The notes under the pieces: model-generated
The model's database searches: none
Seen by the model: the letters and a program-made list of their open reading frames with translations, nothing else
What the model was told of the DNA's origin: nothing
From: a virus
Reading direction: 5' to 3' (one strand)
IMG/VR virus record: IMGVR_UViG_3300027747_000762
Span: 1 to 28,424 of that record
Length of the DNA: 28,424 bases
Part shown: positions 14,519-21,836 of the stretch, one piece after another
Layout of the letters: each line of letters begins with the position of its first letter
Position numbering within the stretch: the stretch's first letter is position 1
Made by a program: the position numbers and the translations under genes

Positions 14519-14728
14519 ATGCTCTCGTTTAAAGATTTTATCACAGTCAATTATGCTGGTGGTCAGTCCGAAATGCAGGACTATTATGCAGCAAAGCGCC
14601 ATCATGGCGTAAACATCCCTGAAGAAAAGACTGAATTAGAGACAAAATTGGAGTCTCATTGGGAAGATAGCCGTAACAAACAGAAGAAGAACATTCATAG
14701 TCTTCATGGAAAGGCTCAGCGACCATGA
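14519..14728 (+). CDS. Small virion-type protein with capsid-targeting-like N-terminus (69 aa)
   Basis: The N-terminus MLSFKDFITV resembles the T4 internal-protein leader MKTYQEFIAE. The rest is hydrophilic and charged (EEKTELETKLESHWEDSRNK). It is the first gene after the TATAAATA box and is ATGA-coupled to the next gene. The likely role is a head or core accessory protein, inferred from leader and context; no domain is recognised. Confidence 0.6.
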   Translation: MLSFKDFITVNYAGGQSEMQDYYAAKRHHGVNIPEEKTELETKLESHWEDSRNKQKKNIHSLHGKAQRP

Positions 14729-15675
14729 TTAAATCCTTCTCACAGTTTGTAGTTGAGAATGCTCCAAAAGAGATTGTAGTTGCATTTGAGAAGTTTAATC
14801 CGCCTAATATTGAGCACGAGAAGTTCTTAAATAAGATATTTGAACACGCTCGTGGCAGACCTTATAGGATATATGTCTCTAATACGGTGGATTCAAAGAA
14901 TAATCCACTAGCGCTTGAAGAAAAGGTAAAATGGATGCGTAAGATGTTTCCAAAACACGCTCGCAATATAGTGTTGGAAAGTGTTTCAGAGATTCGCGAT
15001 ATATGCGGTAAACTTTATGAACAAGGATTTACTTCAGTAGAATTTGCAGTCAATGAAGATCAATTGGTACAATACGACACGGTATTAAAGTTTAATAACG
15101 GAGTATTTCTAGAAGGTGAGAGCTCAAAGTTTTTTAATTTTAAAAAGTTATGCGTCGTATCACTCGTAGAAAGTAACGACATGGAACAAAAGATGAGATT
15201 AGCGGCAATGGCAAATGATTTTAATGGTTTTTCAAAGTGCATTTCAGCTTCATTCATTGACGGAGAAGATCTTTTTAATGCCGTTAGAAATGGTCTTGGA
15301 TTAAAAGAATCAAAGAATTTTCGAAAGCACTTGCAACTAGAACCAGTATCTGAAAGGCGCGAAGCCTATGTCGCAGGAGATCTTTTTGAGGTAGGCGATC
15401 AAGTCGTCATCAAGGAATCAGAGGAAGTCGGAAAAATTTCAAGCTGTGGACCAAACTATTTGATTGTAAATTTAAATGACGGTCGCAAGGTTCGCAAATG
15501 GCTGAATGCCGTCGAACTCATAGAGAAGAAGGTTATAGCAAATGAGAAACTAGACGCTGCACCATTACCAATTCAAAAACCAATTCAAGTTAGAACACCC
15601 TCGCGCGCTGGTATTCCGATCAGTAAAATTCGTACTTTTAAAGATATAACAAACAGCAATAGAAATAAAGCATGA
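14725..15675 (+). CDS. Nucleotidyltransferase-fold protein with capsid-targeting-like leader
   Basis: A 316-residue protein. MIKSFSQFVVEN at the start looks like a prohead-protease leader with cleavage expected after FVVE. AFEKFNPPNIEHEKFLNKIF follows, which is the cytidylyltransferase/NMNAT-like phosphate motif (usual FxPxxxGH) with Glu in place of the Gly before His. NPLALEEKVKWMRKMFPKHA is strongly like a phage family of HIGH-type nucleotidyltransferases found in T4-like structural regions, from memory. Residues 230-300 carry a beta-rich GDQVVIKESEEVGKI segment like an SH3/KOW barrel. The changed motif may abolish catalysis. Confidence 0.65.
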   Translation: MIKSFSQFVVENAPKEIVVAFEKFNPPNIEHEKFLNKIFEHARGRPYRIYVSNTVDSKNNPLALEEKVKWMRKMFPKHARNIVLESVSEIRDICGKLYEQGFTSVEFAVNEDQLVQYDTVLKFNNGVFLEGESSKFFNFKKLCVVSLVESNDMEQKMRLAAMANDFNGFSKCISASFIDGEDLFNAVRNGLGLKESKNFRKHLQLEPVSERREAYVAGDLFEVGDQVVIKESEEVGKISSCGPNYLIVNLNDGRKVRKWLNAVELIEKKVIANEKLDAAPLPIQKPIQVRTPSRAGIPISKIRTFKDITNSNRNKA

Positions 15676-16826
15676 AAACCTTAAAGCAAATCAGAGAAGA
15701 GCATGGTGCGGGCGAATGGGGAACTCCTGAACTCCTTAATAAGTATAAGCAATCAACTCCAGGCCAAGACGTGATTCCTGATAAGATTGCAACGAACGAG
15801 TTGACTGGTTATCCTACAACTTACGATGAGGCAACAAGTCTAAAGCCTTTAGGACATCTTTCATATCACGCGGCAAGTCTATCTGCAGCAGCTTTAAAGG
15901 CACCTTCAAGGACAGCTCACTTAAAGGCAATGAATGCTCATCAGATGGCTCATTCAGTAGCAAAAGGTGGTGCGGTTGAGTACCATGCAGATAAAGCTCG
16001 CGAGCACATGAAAGCTGCAAAACTAATGAGTGAAAGTGCTGCTCAAACTGAAGAAACTATTCATCAGTATGCTCATGGACAGATTGTAAAGCATCTTGAC
16101 GCTTTAAAACATCACTTGGAGCAAGCAAAGACTGATAAAGCAAACGCTGCATGGCATTATGACCAAGCCGACTATCACTCAGATAGAGCTATAAAGCATG
16201 GCGCAACTAAAAAGCATTTAATGGCTCATGTATCAGAAAGTTTAAAGGACGCTTGTTGGAAAGGCTATGAAGCTATTGGAATGAAAGATAAAAATGGTAG
16301 AAAAGTTCCAAATTGTGTTCCAAAGGAAATGACTGAGAATCTTTCTGATTATGCGGCAAAGGCACATTCAGCTTCAGAATTGGCAAATAAAACAGGTAGT
16401 GCAAAGCATCACGAATTAGCTTCAAGAGCTCACGTTGCCGCGCATACCGCTCATAAGATGGCTGGTCAATCTCATGAAGCGGATCATCATTTAGATAAAG
16501 CAGGACAGCATGCAGCTATGGCAGCTAGAGCCCACGATCACGCTATGGGAATGAAAGAAGAGATGGATTATAAAGAAGACGAGGCTGAAGAAGTCGGAAT
16601 GGCATGTCGCCAACTTCGTAAGATCGCTTCCATGTCCATGATTATAGAATCTAAGTTAATGAATGACAGTGAAGCACTACAGGCTTGGATGCAGTCAAAG
16701 ATTGCAATTGCTTCTGATAAGATTGACGAAGTTTTTAGTAACATAGTATTCTCTAGCCCCAATGATGCAGATCGTAAGTATGAAGAACAGGAAGAGCAGT
16801 CAGAAGAAGAAGAAAAAAAATCATAA
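15672..16826 (+). CDS. His/Ala-rich modular virion-type protein (384 aa)
   Basis: It starts MKTLKQIREEHG (leader-like). Residues about 60-170 and 225-300 are two His/Ala-rich helical repeats (for example AHLKAMNAHQMAHSVAKGG and HHELASRAHVAAHTAHKMAG). Between them sits the mini-module CWKGYEAIGMKDKNGRKVPN (from residue 195, ending VPNCVP), a motif seen in many phage virion proteins. After residue 300, CRQLRKIASMSMIIESKL and AWMQSKIAIASDKIDEV match a short helical module common in phage structural proteins. The tail is acidic (EEQEEQSEEEEKKS). Likely an internal head or core protein. Coupled upstream by an ATGA overlap. Confidence 0.65.
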   Translation: MKTLKQIREEHGAGEWGTPELLNKYKQSTPGQDVIPDKIATNELTGYPTTYDEATSLKPLGHLSYHAASLSAAALKAPSRTAHLKAMNAHQMAHSVAKGGAVEYHADKAREHMKAAKLMSESAAQTEETIHQYAHGQIVKHLDALKHHLEQAKTDKANAAWHYDQADYHSDRAIKHGATKKHLMAHVSESLKDACWKGYEAIGMKDKNGRKVPNCVPKEMTENLSDYAAKAHSASELANKTGSAKHHELASRAHVAAHTAHKMAGQSHEADHHLDKAGQHAAMAARAHDHAMGMKEEMDYKEDEAEEVGMACRQLRKIASMSMIIESKLMNDSEALQAWMQSKIAIASDKIDEVFSNIVFSSPNDADRKYEEQEEQSEEEEKKS

Positions 16827-16838
16827 AGCAAAATAGAC

Positions 16839-17246
16839 ATGTCAATTCCTCCATCAGATCGTAGTCACGGCGAGATAATAAACAAGAAAGGTTTATCTTG
16901 GTCTTTCGTTATTAGAGCAATATTTTGGGTAACTCCTATTTTAGTTGCTGCGACGTTAGCTTATTTTAGAACCCAGTTTGCGAGTCATGACGAGCTAGAT
17001 GGTCTCGCATCACAAGTGAAAGACAACATCGCAGACACTCGATTGCATGTGACTTCACTCGAAGAATTTAAAACTAGAACTGAGATACATCAAACGAATC
17101 TTACTGAAACGCTTCAAGCAATCATTAAAGAACAAGCTTCTCAAAGAGCAGTGTTAGAATCGGTAAAGTCAGGTCAGGACCGTATATTCAATCGTTTAGA
17201 CACGCTTTCAGATCGTTCATTAACAAAACAAGATTATTCTAAATAA
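16839..17246 (+). CDS. Single-pass membrane protein with coiled coil (lysis-type candidate)
   Basis: A 135-residue protein with a charged N-terminus, one transmembrane segment (about residues 21-43: WSFVIRAIFWVTPILVAATL) and a long, heptad-rich helix (ELDGLASQVKDNIADTRLHV to the end). Membrane-anchored coiled coils of this size include inner-membrane spanins, some holin partners and phage membrane-remodelling proteins. No lysis partner is visible nearby, so the role is open. It starts 12 bases after the His/Ala-rich gene. Confidence 0.6.
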   Translation: MSIPPSDRSHGEIINKKGLSWSFVIRAIFWVTPILVAATLAYFRTQFASHDELDGLASQVKDNIADTRLHVTSLEEFKTRTEIHQTNLTETLQAIIKEQASQRAVLESVKSGQDRIFNRLDTLSDRSLTKQDYSK

Positions 17247-17257
17247 ACTTATAAGTC

Positions 17258-17902
17258 ATGCACTCAGCGCCTTCAGCAATCTCTCATGATACTACTACTA
17301 CTACTAGTAAAGAGTTACCTCTTCAAGATATAGCATCGACTTATCGCGATATGAAGGCTGTAGAGAATAGTCAAGAAGAATTGACTTTGCCTAAACATAT
17401 ATGCAACTGTGCTTGGGATGCTTCTGAGCTAGCTCACAATATGAGTAAAGACACAGAATTAAATGCAAGTAAACACGGCGACGCTCAAGCGGCGCACTTT
17501 CATGCGGCTGAATTACATGGATTAGCTTCTGATATGTTAGGAACTGAACATCCTGAATATAACGCTCATATGGAAGCTGAAGAGATGCATAGCACAAAGT
17601 GGGAACATCATAGGCGATTGCAGCATGGAATAGAAGAATCTTTTATTGAAGAAAATAAGTACAAGTCAGAGACCGGTGGTTTAACTAGAGCTGGAGTAAA
17701 TAAATATAATAGAGAAAATCCAGGCCATCACTTGAAGATGGCAGTCACTACTCCTCCAAGTAAGTTAGATCCTAAAGGTAAAGCAGCCGGTAGACGTCGT
17801 TCCTTCTGTGCAAGAATGAAAGGCGTTAAAGGCCCAATGAAAGATGAACACGGAAAACCTACTAGAAAAGCTTTAGCGCTTCGCAAATGGAACTGTCATT
17901 AA
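17258..17902 (+). CDS. Modular virion-type protein with His/Ala repeat and SFCARM C-terminal domain
   Basis: A 214-residue protein in three parts. The leader MHSAPSAISHD plus a Thr run (ACT repeat at 17291-17306) leads into DIASTYRDM, matching the leader of the 17953 gene. A His/Ala-rich part follows (AQAAHFHAAELHGLASDMLG, near 75-120). The C-terminal domain (residues 136-214) includes TGGLTRAGVNKYNRENPGHH, RRRSFCARMKGVKGPMKDEH and ALALRKWNC; it is a widespread phage mini-domain of unknown function (I believe called DUF6321, from memory). Two or more such modules in one protein suggest assembly by module shuffling. Confidence 0.65.
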   Translation: MHSAPSAISHDTTTTTSKELPLQDIASTYRDMKAVENSQEELTLPKHICNCAWDASELAHNMSKDTELNASKHGDAQAAHFHAAELHGLASDMLGTEHPEYNAHMEAEEMHSTKWEHHRRLQHGIEESFIEENKYKSETGGLTRAGVNKYNRENPGHHLKMAVTTPPSKLDPKGKAAGRRRSFCARMKGVKGPMKDEHGKPTRKALALRKWNCH

Positions 17903-17935
17903 TTAATTAATTAATAATACTAATAATAATAATAA
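17899..17935 (+). repeat. TTAA tetranucleotide plus AAT/ACT tract
   Basis: Four tandem TTAA units (17899-17914) overlap the stop codon and put TAA in all three frames. An AAT/ACT tract follows, before the next gene at 17953. With the CTAA run at 18588-18607 this makes two stop-rich tetranucleotide linkers flanking paralogous genes. Confidence 0.8.
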
Positions 17936-17952
17936 AAATCTTACATAATAAT

Positions 17953-18579
17953 ATGGACTCCGTACCATCAGCCATCTCAGACGACAAAAACGACAAAACA
18001 TTGAAATCAACCGATATTGCTCAAGCATATCGTGAGATGTATCAAGAAAGCACGGATCACGTTCATTCAAATCCGATACATGTAGGACATACGCCTAATA
18101 ATAAAAAACTTGATTATACTAGCTATCATCAACGTGCCCATGGCGTTCATACTAAATGGCATAAGGACAATACTATTACGTTTCATGGACCAAAGGCAAA
18201 TGTTCGTAAAGCGATTACTGATCATACGGGCGAAGATCCTCACAGCGAAGACCTTCACGCGCAACATCCTCATATATTTAACGAGGAAGTTCATATGCCA
18301 TCTCACTTATCTATGCATGCTCATAGAGCAAGTACAGATGCTCATAACAGTAGCGGAGAAACACATTTAGAACCTACATTTTCAAAACATTTAGCGGCTC
18401 ATGCAAAGCATTATCATGCAGCAGAGCTTCATTCTATGGCTTCTCAAGCTCATGGTAAAGATCATCCAGCTTTTCAAAATCATAATGAAAAGGAAGCTAT
18501 TCATACCAATAAAGCAGCTGAACATAAAGCTGAATTACATAAGATGATGGCTCCTAAGAAACCAGCTAAAACAAAATAA
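17953..18579 (+). CDS. His-rich virion-type protein, paralog of the flanking genes (208 aa)
   Basis: The leader MDSVPSAISDD plus STDIAQAYREM matches the leader of the 17258 product. Residues about 50-115 (HGVHTKWHKDNTITFHGPKA) are a domain also present in the 18644 protein at about residues 340-395 (HGVTTKFHGDDELSFHGPKK). The C-terminal part is His/Ala-rich (HLAAHAKHYHAAELHSMASQ) and matches the repeat in the 17258 product. It is therefore built from two modules shared with its neighbours. Function unknown; probably a virion or head-interior protein, by context. Confidence 0.65.
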   Translation: MDSVPSAISDDKNDKTLKSTDIAQAYREMYQESTDHVHSNPIHVGHTPNNKKLDYTSYHQRAHGVHTKWHKDNTITFHGPKANVRKAITDHTGEDPHSEDLHAQHPHIFNEEVHMPSHLSMHAHRASTDAHNSSGETHLEPTFSKHLAAHAKHYHAAELHSMASQAHGKDHPAFQNHNEKEAIHTNKAAEHKAELHKMMAPKKPAKTK

Positions 18580-18587
18580 TTTTAAAA

Positions 18588-18607
18588 TTAACTAACTAAC
18601 TAATTAA
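18588..18607 (+). repeat. CTAA tetranucleotide stop-rich linker
   Basis: A run of CTAA/TTAA units between the 17953 and 18644 genes gives stops in every frame. It parallels the TTAA run at 17899-17914. Confidence 0.75.
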
Positions 18608-18643
18608 CAACAGATAAAAACCACTCACAGAAAGAAAATCATC

Positions 18644-20281
18644 ATGGAAACCACATCCCAGACCAACAAATCAATCCGTTCAGTTGCTGAGGCATACTTT
18701 GCAATGCAGAACGCTAGCGTAGATCGCCCAAATTGGGTGCCAGCGGCTATCACCAATGAGCAAGTAGAAGGCTTCACTAAAGCTATACATGAGGCTCGTG
18801 TCAATAAGCAATCTATCGTTGAGTTTGCTGGCAAGCAGTACAAAATTAAAGAAGCAGTGTTTCCTGAGCTTGGGCATGAAAAAGAAATTCAAAAAACTGA
18901 TCTAGATGCAGCTCATAAAGAACCGATGCATGATGCACCTACTCAAGCAGAAAAGAAAGAAATGGAAGATGAATGCTGGGATAAAGGCAATGCTCCTGAG
19001 TACGTTGACATGGGCAAAAAGATTCAAGCAGCAAATAAAGACGATAAAGAAACAGCTGATTCTGCAGCAGGTATGATGCGTCCATCGATGGCTGAACGTA
19101 AAGAAGAAGAAGATGAGAATGATTTAGCAGCAGCTCATTCCGAAAAAGCTTTAGAAGAAGGCTTATATACAACTGAAGAAGTTAAGCAAGAAGATGAAAA
19201 CGTAGGAACTTTCCATTTCAAGAAAGAAAAGGCAGTTCAGGCTGGTAAATCATCTTTCTCTGTAGATGGTAAAACCTTCCCTGTTAAAGCGGAATCCACT
19301 CAGGATGCATTCGAGACTAAACAAAATATGGATGAAGTATTGAACCCAAGTGATCCAGCTTCAAAGTGGATACATGATTTCGTTCATAGCAAGAACCCTA
19401 AATTTGCTGGTAAATCCAAGGAAATGCGTCAGAAGATGGCATTAGGCGCTTATTATTCATCTCAAAAAGAATCAGTTCAAGTTAATAGCACAAAAAATAT
19501 GCTCAGTGTAGCTGAAGCGTATGCTCAAATGAATAAAGTTTCTGTTACTGAAAGTACTGATCTAAATGAATCTGTCAAAATGGATGAAGAACATATAGAT
19601 TCTGGTACAGCTCAGCATAATCTTTTAGATCATGAAAGAGCAAAACATGCAGCTTATATGAATAAGAAGCATGGGGTAACTACTAAGTTTCATGGCGATG
19701 ACGAATTATCATTTCATGGTCCAAAAAAGAATGTAAAATCTGCACTAATAAATCACTATCATGGCGAGCGAGATGATGCAAAAGAAATGCATCCTCATGT
19801 ATTTGATGAAGCTGATCACAAGGAGATGATGCATGACTATCATGGAATTAGTGAAGCTATAAACTATCATATGGATTCTGCCGATCAACATTTAGATATG
19901 GCAAATAAACATTTAGATCAAGCAGACAAACATAGTAAAAAAAGTCCTCAGCATAGATTCCATAAAGACGAAGCGAGCTATCATCATAGTATGGCAAAGT
20001 CTTACATGAAACGCGCGCGTCAGAAGATGAAAACTGGCATGAATGAATCCACTGAAGATATAGCCATTCATAATCCAGAAATGGGAAGTCCAGATCATTC
20101 AGTAGCAGGTCCAGAAGTAATGGATCCAACAACACAGAAAATGCGCGACTTACATGTTAAAAATGTAAAAATTGAGGATCGTTTTAATATTGGATACGCT
20201 CAAGATGGCGCAAATGAGTTACAACACGCAGAATTAAATCGTTCTAAGCCAGAAGATGCAGTAATTCCAAAGATCAAATAA
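18644..20281 (+). CDS. Large modular virion-type protein (545 aa)
   Basis: Leader KSIRSVAEAYFAMQ at 9-22. An acidic, probably disordered region runs from 60 to 190. PASKWIHDFVHSKNPKFAGK followed by MRQKMALGAYY (about 239-271) is a mini-module common in phage structural proteins. A second copy of the leader motif, SVAEAYAQMNKVSV, begins at S288. The HGP domain shared with 17953 is centred on F357-K361, and a His/Ala helical repeat (SADQHLDMANKHLDQADKHS) covers about 405-465. The second leader in mid-chain suggests fusion of two ancestral genes or polyprotein processing. Likely virion-associated; function unknown. Confidence 0.65.
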   Translation: METTSQTNKSIRSVAEAYFAMQNASVDRPNWVPAAITNEQVEGFTKAIHEARVNKQSIVEFAGKQYKIKEAVFPELGHEKEIQKTDLDAAHKEPMHDAPTQAEKKEMEDECWDKGNAPEYVDMGKKIQAANKDDKETADSAAGMMRPSMAERKEEEDENDLAAAHSEKALEEGLYTTEEVKQEDENVGTFHFKKEKAVQAGKSSFSVDGKTFPVKAESTQDAFETKQNMDEVLNPSDPASKWIHDFVHSKNPKFAGKSKEMRQKMALGAYYSSQKESVQVNSTKNMLSVAEAYAQMNKVSVTESTDLNESVKMDEEHIDSGTAQHNLLDHERAKHAAYMNKKHGVTTKFHGDDELSFHGPKKNVKSALINHYHGERDDAKEMHPHVFDEADHKEMMHDYHGISEAINYHMDSADQHLDMANKHLDQADKHSKKSPQHRFHKDEASYHHSMAKSYMKRARQKMKTGMNESTEDIAIHNPEMGSPDHSVAGPEVMDPTTQKMRDLHVKNVKIEDRFNIGYAQDGANELQHAELNRSKPEDAVIPKIK

Positions 20282-20284
20282 TAT

Positions 20285-20611
20285 ATGAACATATTCGACC
20301 AGATAGCTTCTTACATAGGTAGCCTATTCTCAAGCCGCAATAAAAGGCAAGATACTAGCTATCTTGCTGAACTTGCCAAAGAAGACTTCAAGACTAAGAA
20401 TCTCTCAGAAGAGATTAGTCTAGAAGACTTAGAATTCGATGGCGAAGAGGAGCTAATTATCACTAACGAATCTTTAAAAAAGATGAATAGAAAAGATCTG
20501 GTCGAGATATGCGACATACTATTGATTAAAGTATTAGCTAGAGATAATAAGAAGATACTAATCAATAAAATATCTAAAGAAGTAAAATTAAGAGAAAAAT
20601 CCCATGACTAA
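20285..20611 (+). CDS. Hypothetical protein with SAP-like C-terminal segment (108 aa)
   Basis: An acidic protein. Residues about 62-100 (LKKMNRKDLVEICDILLIKV, then KKILINKI) have the helix-loop-helix spacing of SAP/LEM-like nucleic-acid-binding motifs. The N-terminal FDQIASYIGSLFSSR is amphipathic. It starts 3 bases after the large modular gene and overlaps the next by 8. The SAP reading is a suggestion. Confidence 0.55.
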   Translation: MNIFDQIASYIGSLFSSRNKRQDTSYLAELAKEDFKTKNLSEEISLEDLEFDGEEELIITNESLKKMNRKDLVEICDILLIKVLARDNKKILINKISKEVKLREKSHD

Positions 20612-20867
20612 TACAAATCCATTTGATACTTACCGGGTAATGCTTAAGGAAGATACTTCTGGAGATGTGATATCTTTAGACGTTCCTCTTCTTATTCGTA
20701 TCCTTGAAGCGGCGCGTGAAGATATTAAAAATGACGTAGAGCTTCATAAGTTTGTAGAGAACATGATCAAGATCAGTGATCGTGGAGTCCTTACTATGAA
20801 AGACTACGACGATATATGTTCTTGCTGGAAAAAGAACGGAGACGTACCACCATCCGAGACGACCTAA
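20604..20867 (+). CDS. Conserved small phage protein (87 aa)
   Basis: Its core, SLDVPLLIRILEAAREDIKN and the later HKFVENMIKISDRGVLTMKD, matches from memory a small helical protein encoded in the structural region of many marine T4-like phages. Its function is unknown. It is coupled by overlap to the upstream gene and followed by the start-codon hairpin of the next. Confidence 0.65.
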   Translation: MTNTNPFDTYRVMLKEDTSGDVISLDVPLLIRILEAAREDIKNDVELHKFVENMIKISDRGVLTMKDYDDICSCWKKNGDVPPSETT

Positions 20868-20895
20868 TAAATACTCTCTATATATGAGAGTATTT
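20864..20895 (+). promoter_or_regulatory. CTAATAAATAC box plus hairpin with start codon in the loop
   Basis: CTAATAAATAC (20864-20874) contains AATAAATA, a late-promoter-like box. A 10-bp stem (20869-20878 with 20886-20895) has the loop TATATAT. The ATG at 20884-20886 has its A and T in the loop, and its G is the first base of the 3' arm. The arrangement matches that at 25277-25304 with different stem bases. Confidence 0.55.
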
Positions 20896-21252
20896 GATGA
20901 ATTAAACGATCAGAATTTCCTGCTTTTTGCATCCAAAAACTATAACAATCCACAATGTGTAGACATTGCTGAATTTAACGATGATATTTCCAGATTTAAG
21001 TATATCAAACGACTTCTTCGAAGATACAGACAATCGGGTGAAATTCAAGAAAGATTAGTTCTTAATCACATCATCATACTTTATAACGTCTTTGGAATAC
21101 CAGCCGCAAACAAAATGATCTTTTTTAAAATAGAGCAAGAGCTATGGCCAGCCATTAAGACATTTTTAGTCTATCTGGACTACATTTCTGAGAATGAACG
21201 CGTGGAAGTTCCTGTTGATATGAAGATCGCTGAAATACTTCGAAAGATATGA
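20884..21252 (+). CDS. Conserved phage protein in the virion block (122 aa)
   Basis: From memory this belongs to a well-conserved phage family: DDISRFKYIKRLLRRYRQSG, RLVLNHIIILYNVFG and KTFLVYLDYI are its hallmarks. Members lie in structural regions of many T4-like phages, and the function is unknown to me. It is helical, and near full length for that family. Its start sits in a hairpin loop that could control initiation; its end is ATGA-coupled to the next gene. Confidence 0.7.
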   Translation: MRVFDELNDQNFLLFASKNYNNPQCVDIAEFNDDISRFKYIKRLLRRYRQSGEIQERLVLNHIIILYNVFGIPAANKMIFFKIEQELWPAIKTFLVYLDYISENERVEVPVDMKIAEILRKI

Positions 21253-21836
21253 GCATTCTAGGGCAAGCAGCAGATGCGGTTTATTCTTATAAATTCCTGA
21301 AGTTACTCGTAACTCCATGGGATAAGACTGATGCGTATAAGCTTGGAATTGTGAATGCTGATGGAAAGCCTTTAAAGAAAGCTTCAGATTTAAAGACATC
21401 TCAAGAAAGAAATGCCTATAGTGTATTCAATCGCCTCGTATTCAATATTAAGAGGCTATTGAACAAATTACCTTTAGGAAAAACCACTCTTGCGTCTTAT
21501 GCAGCAGCATTATATCTCATAAAAGAAAATACAAGAATGACAGATAATGGTATTACAAAGATATTTGATAAGTTAGAGATACCAGTAGACATGTCTCTAA
21601 ATGAGAATACTTGGTTTCTGAATGATAATGGACAGCTTCAACCTGGCTCATATAGGTTAGTAAGTGAATGTCCAATCGTAAGTAATGGAGAATTTAGGGC
21701 TTATCCTCACTCTCACATATACGTCAAAGAGGCATTAAGCCCAGTTGGATCGGTACTAGGGATTCCTGTATTTTTTGTAAAGCATCACGAGACACAGCAA
21801 ACAATTTGTATTTCAACAGAGGATATTACCAGATGA
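21249..21836 (+). CDS. Conserved phage structural-region protein (195 aa)
   Basis: Motifs FLKLLVTPWDKTDAYKLGIV, DLKTSQERNAYSVFNRLVFN and LASYAAALYLIKE match, from memory, a protein conserved in many T4-like phages next to the 122-residue family upstream. The C-terminal part is beta-rich (SPVGSVLGIPVFFVKHHETQ). The function is unknown; it is probably a virion component. ATGA overlaps join it to both neighbours. Confidence 0.7.
   Translation: MSILGQAADAVYSYKFLKLLVTPWDKTDAYKLGIVNADGKPLKKASDLKTSQERNAYSVFNRLVFNIKRLLNKLPLGKTTLASYAAALYLIKENTRMTDNGITKIFDKLEIPVDMSLNENTWFLNDNGQLQPGSYRLVSECPIVSNGEFRAYPHSHIYVKEALSPVGSVLGIPVFFVKHHETQQTICISTEDITR

Noticed and set aside
18680-20135. Minus-strand open frames across the His/Ala-rich genes
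   Set aside because: They mirror the biased codons of the plus-strand proteins, are Leu/Tyr/Ser-rich without domains, and no other gene in the window is on the minus strand.
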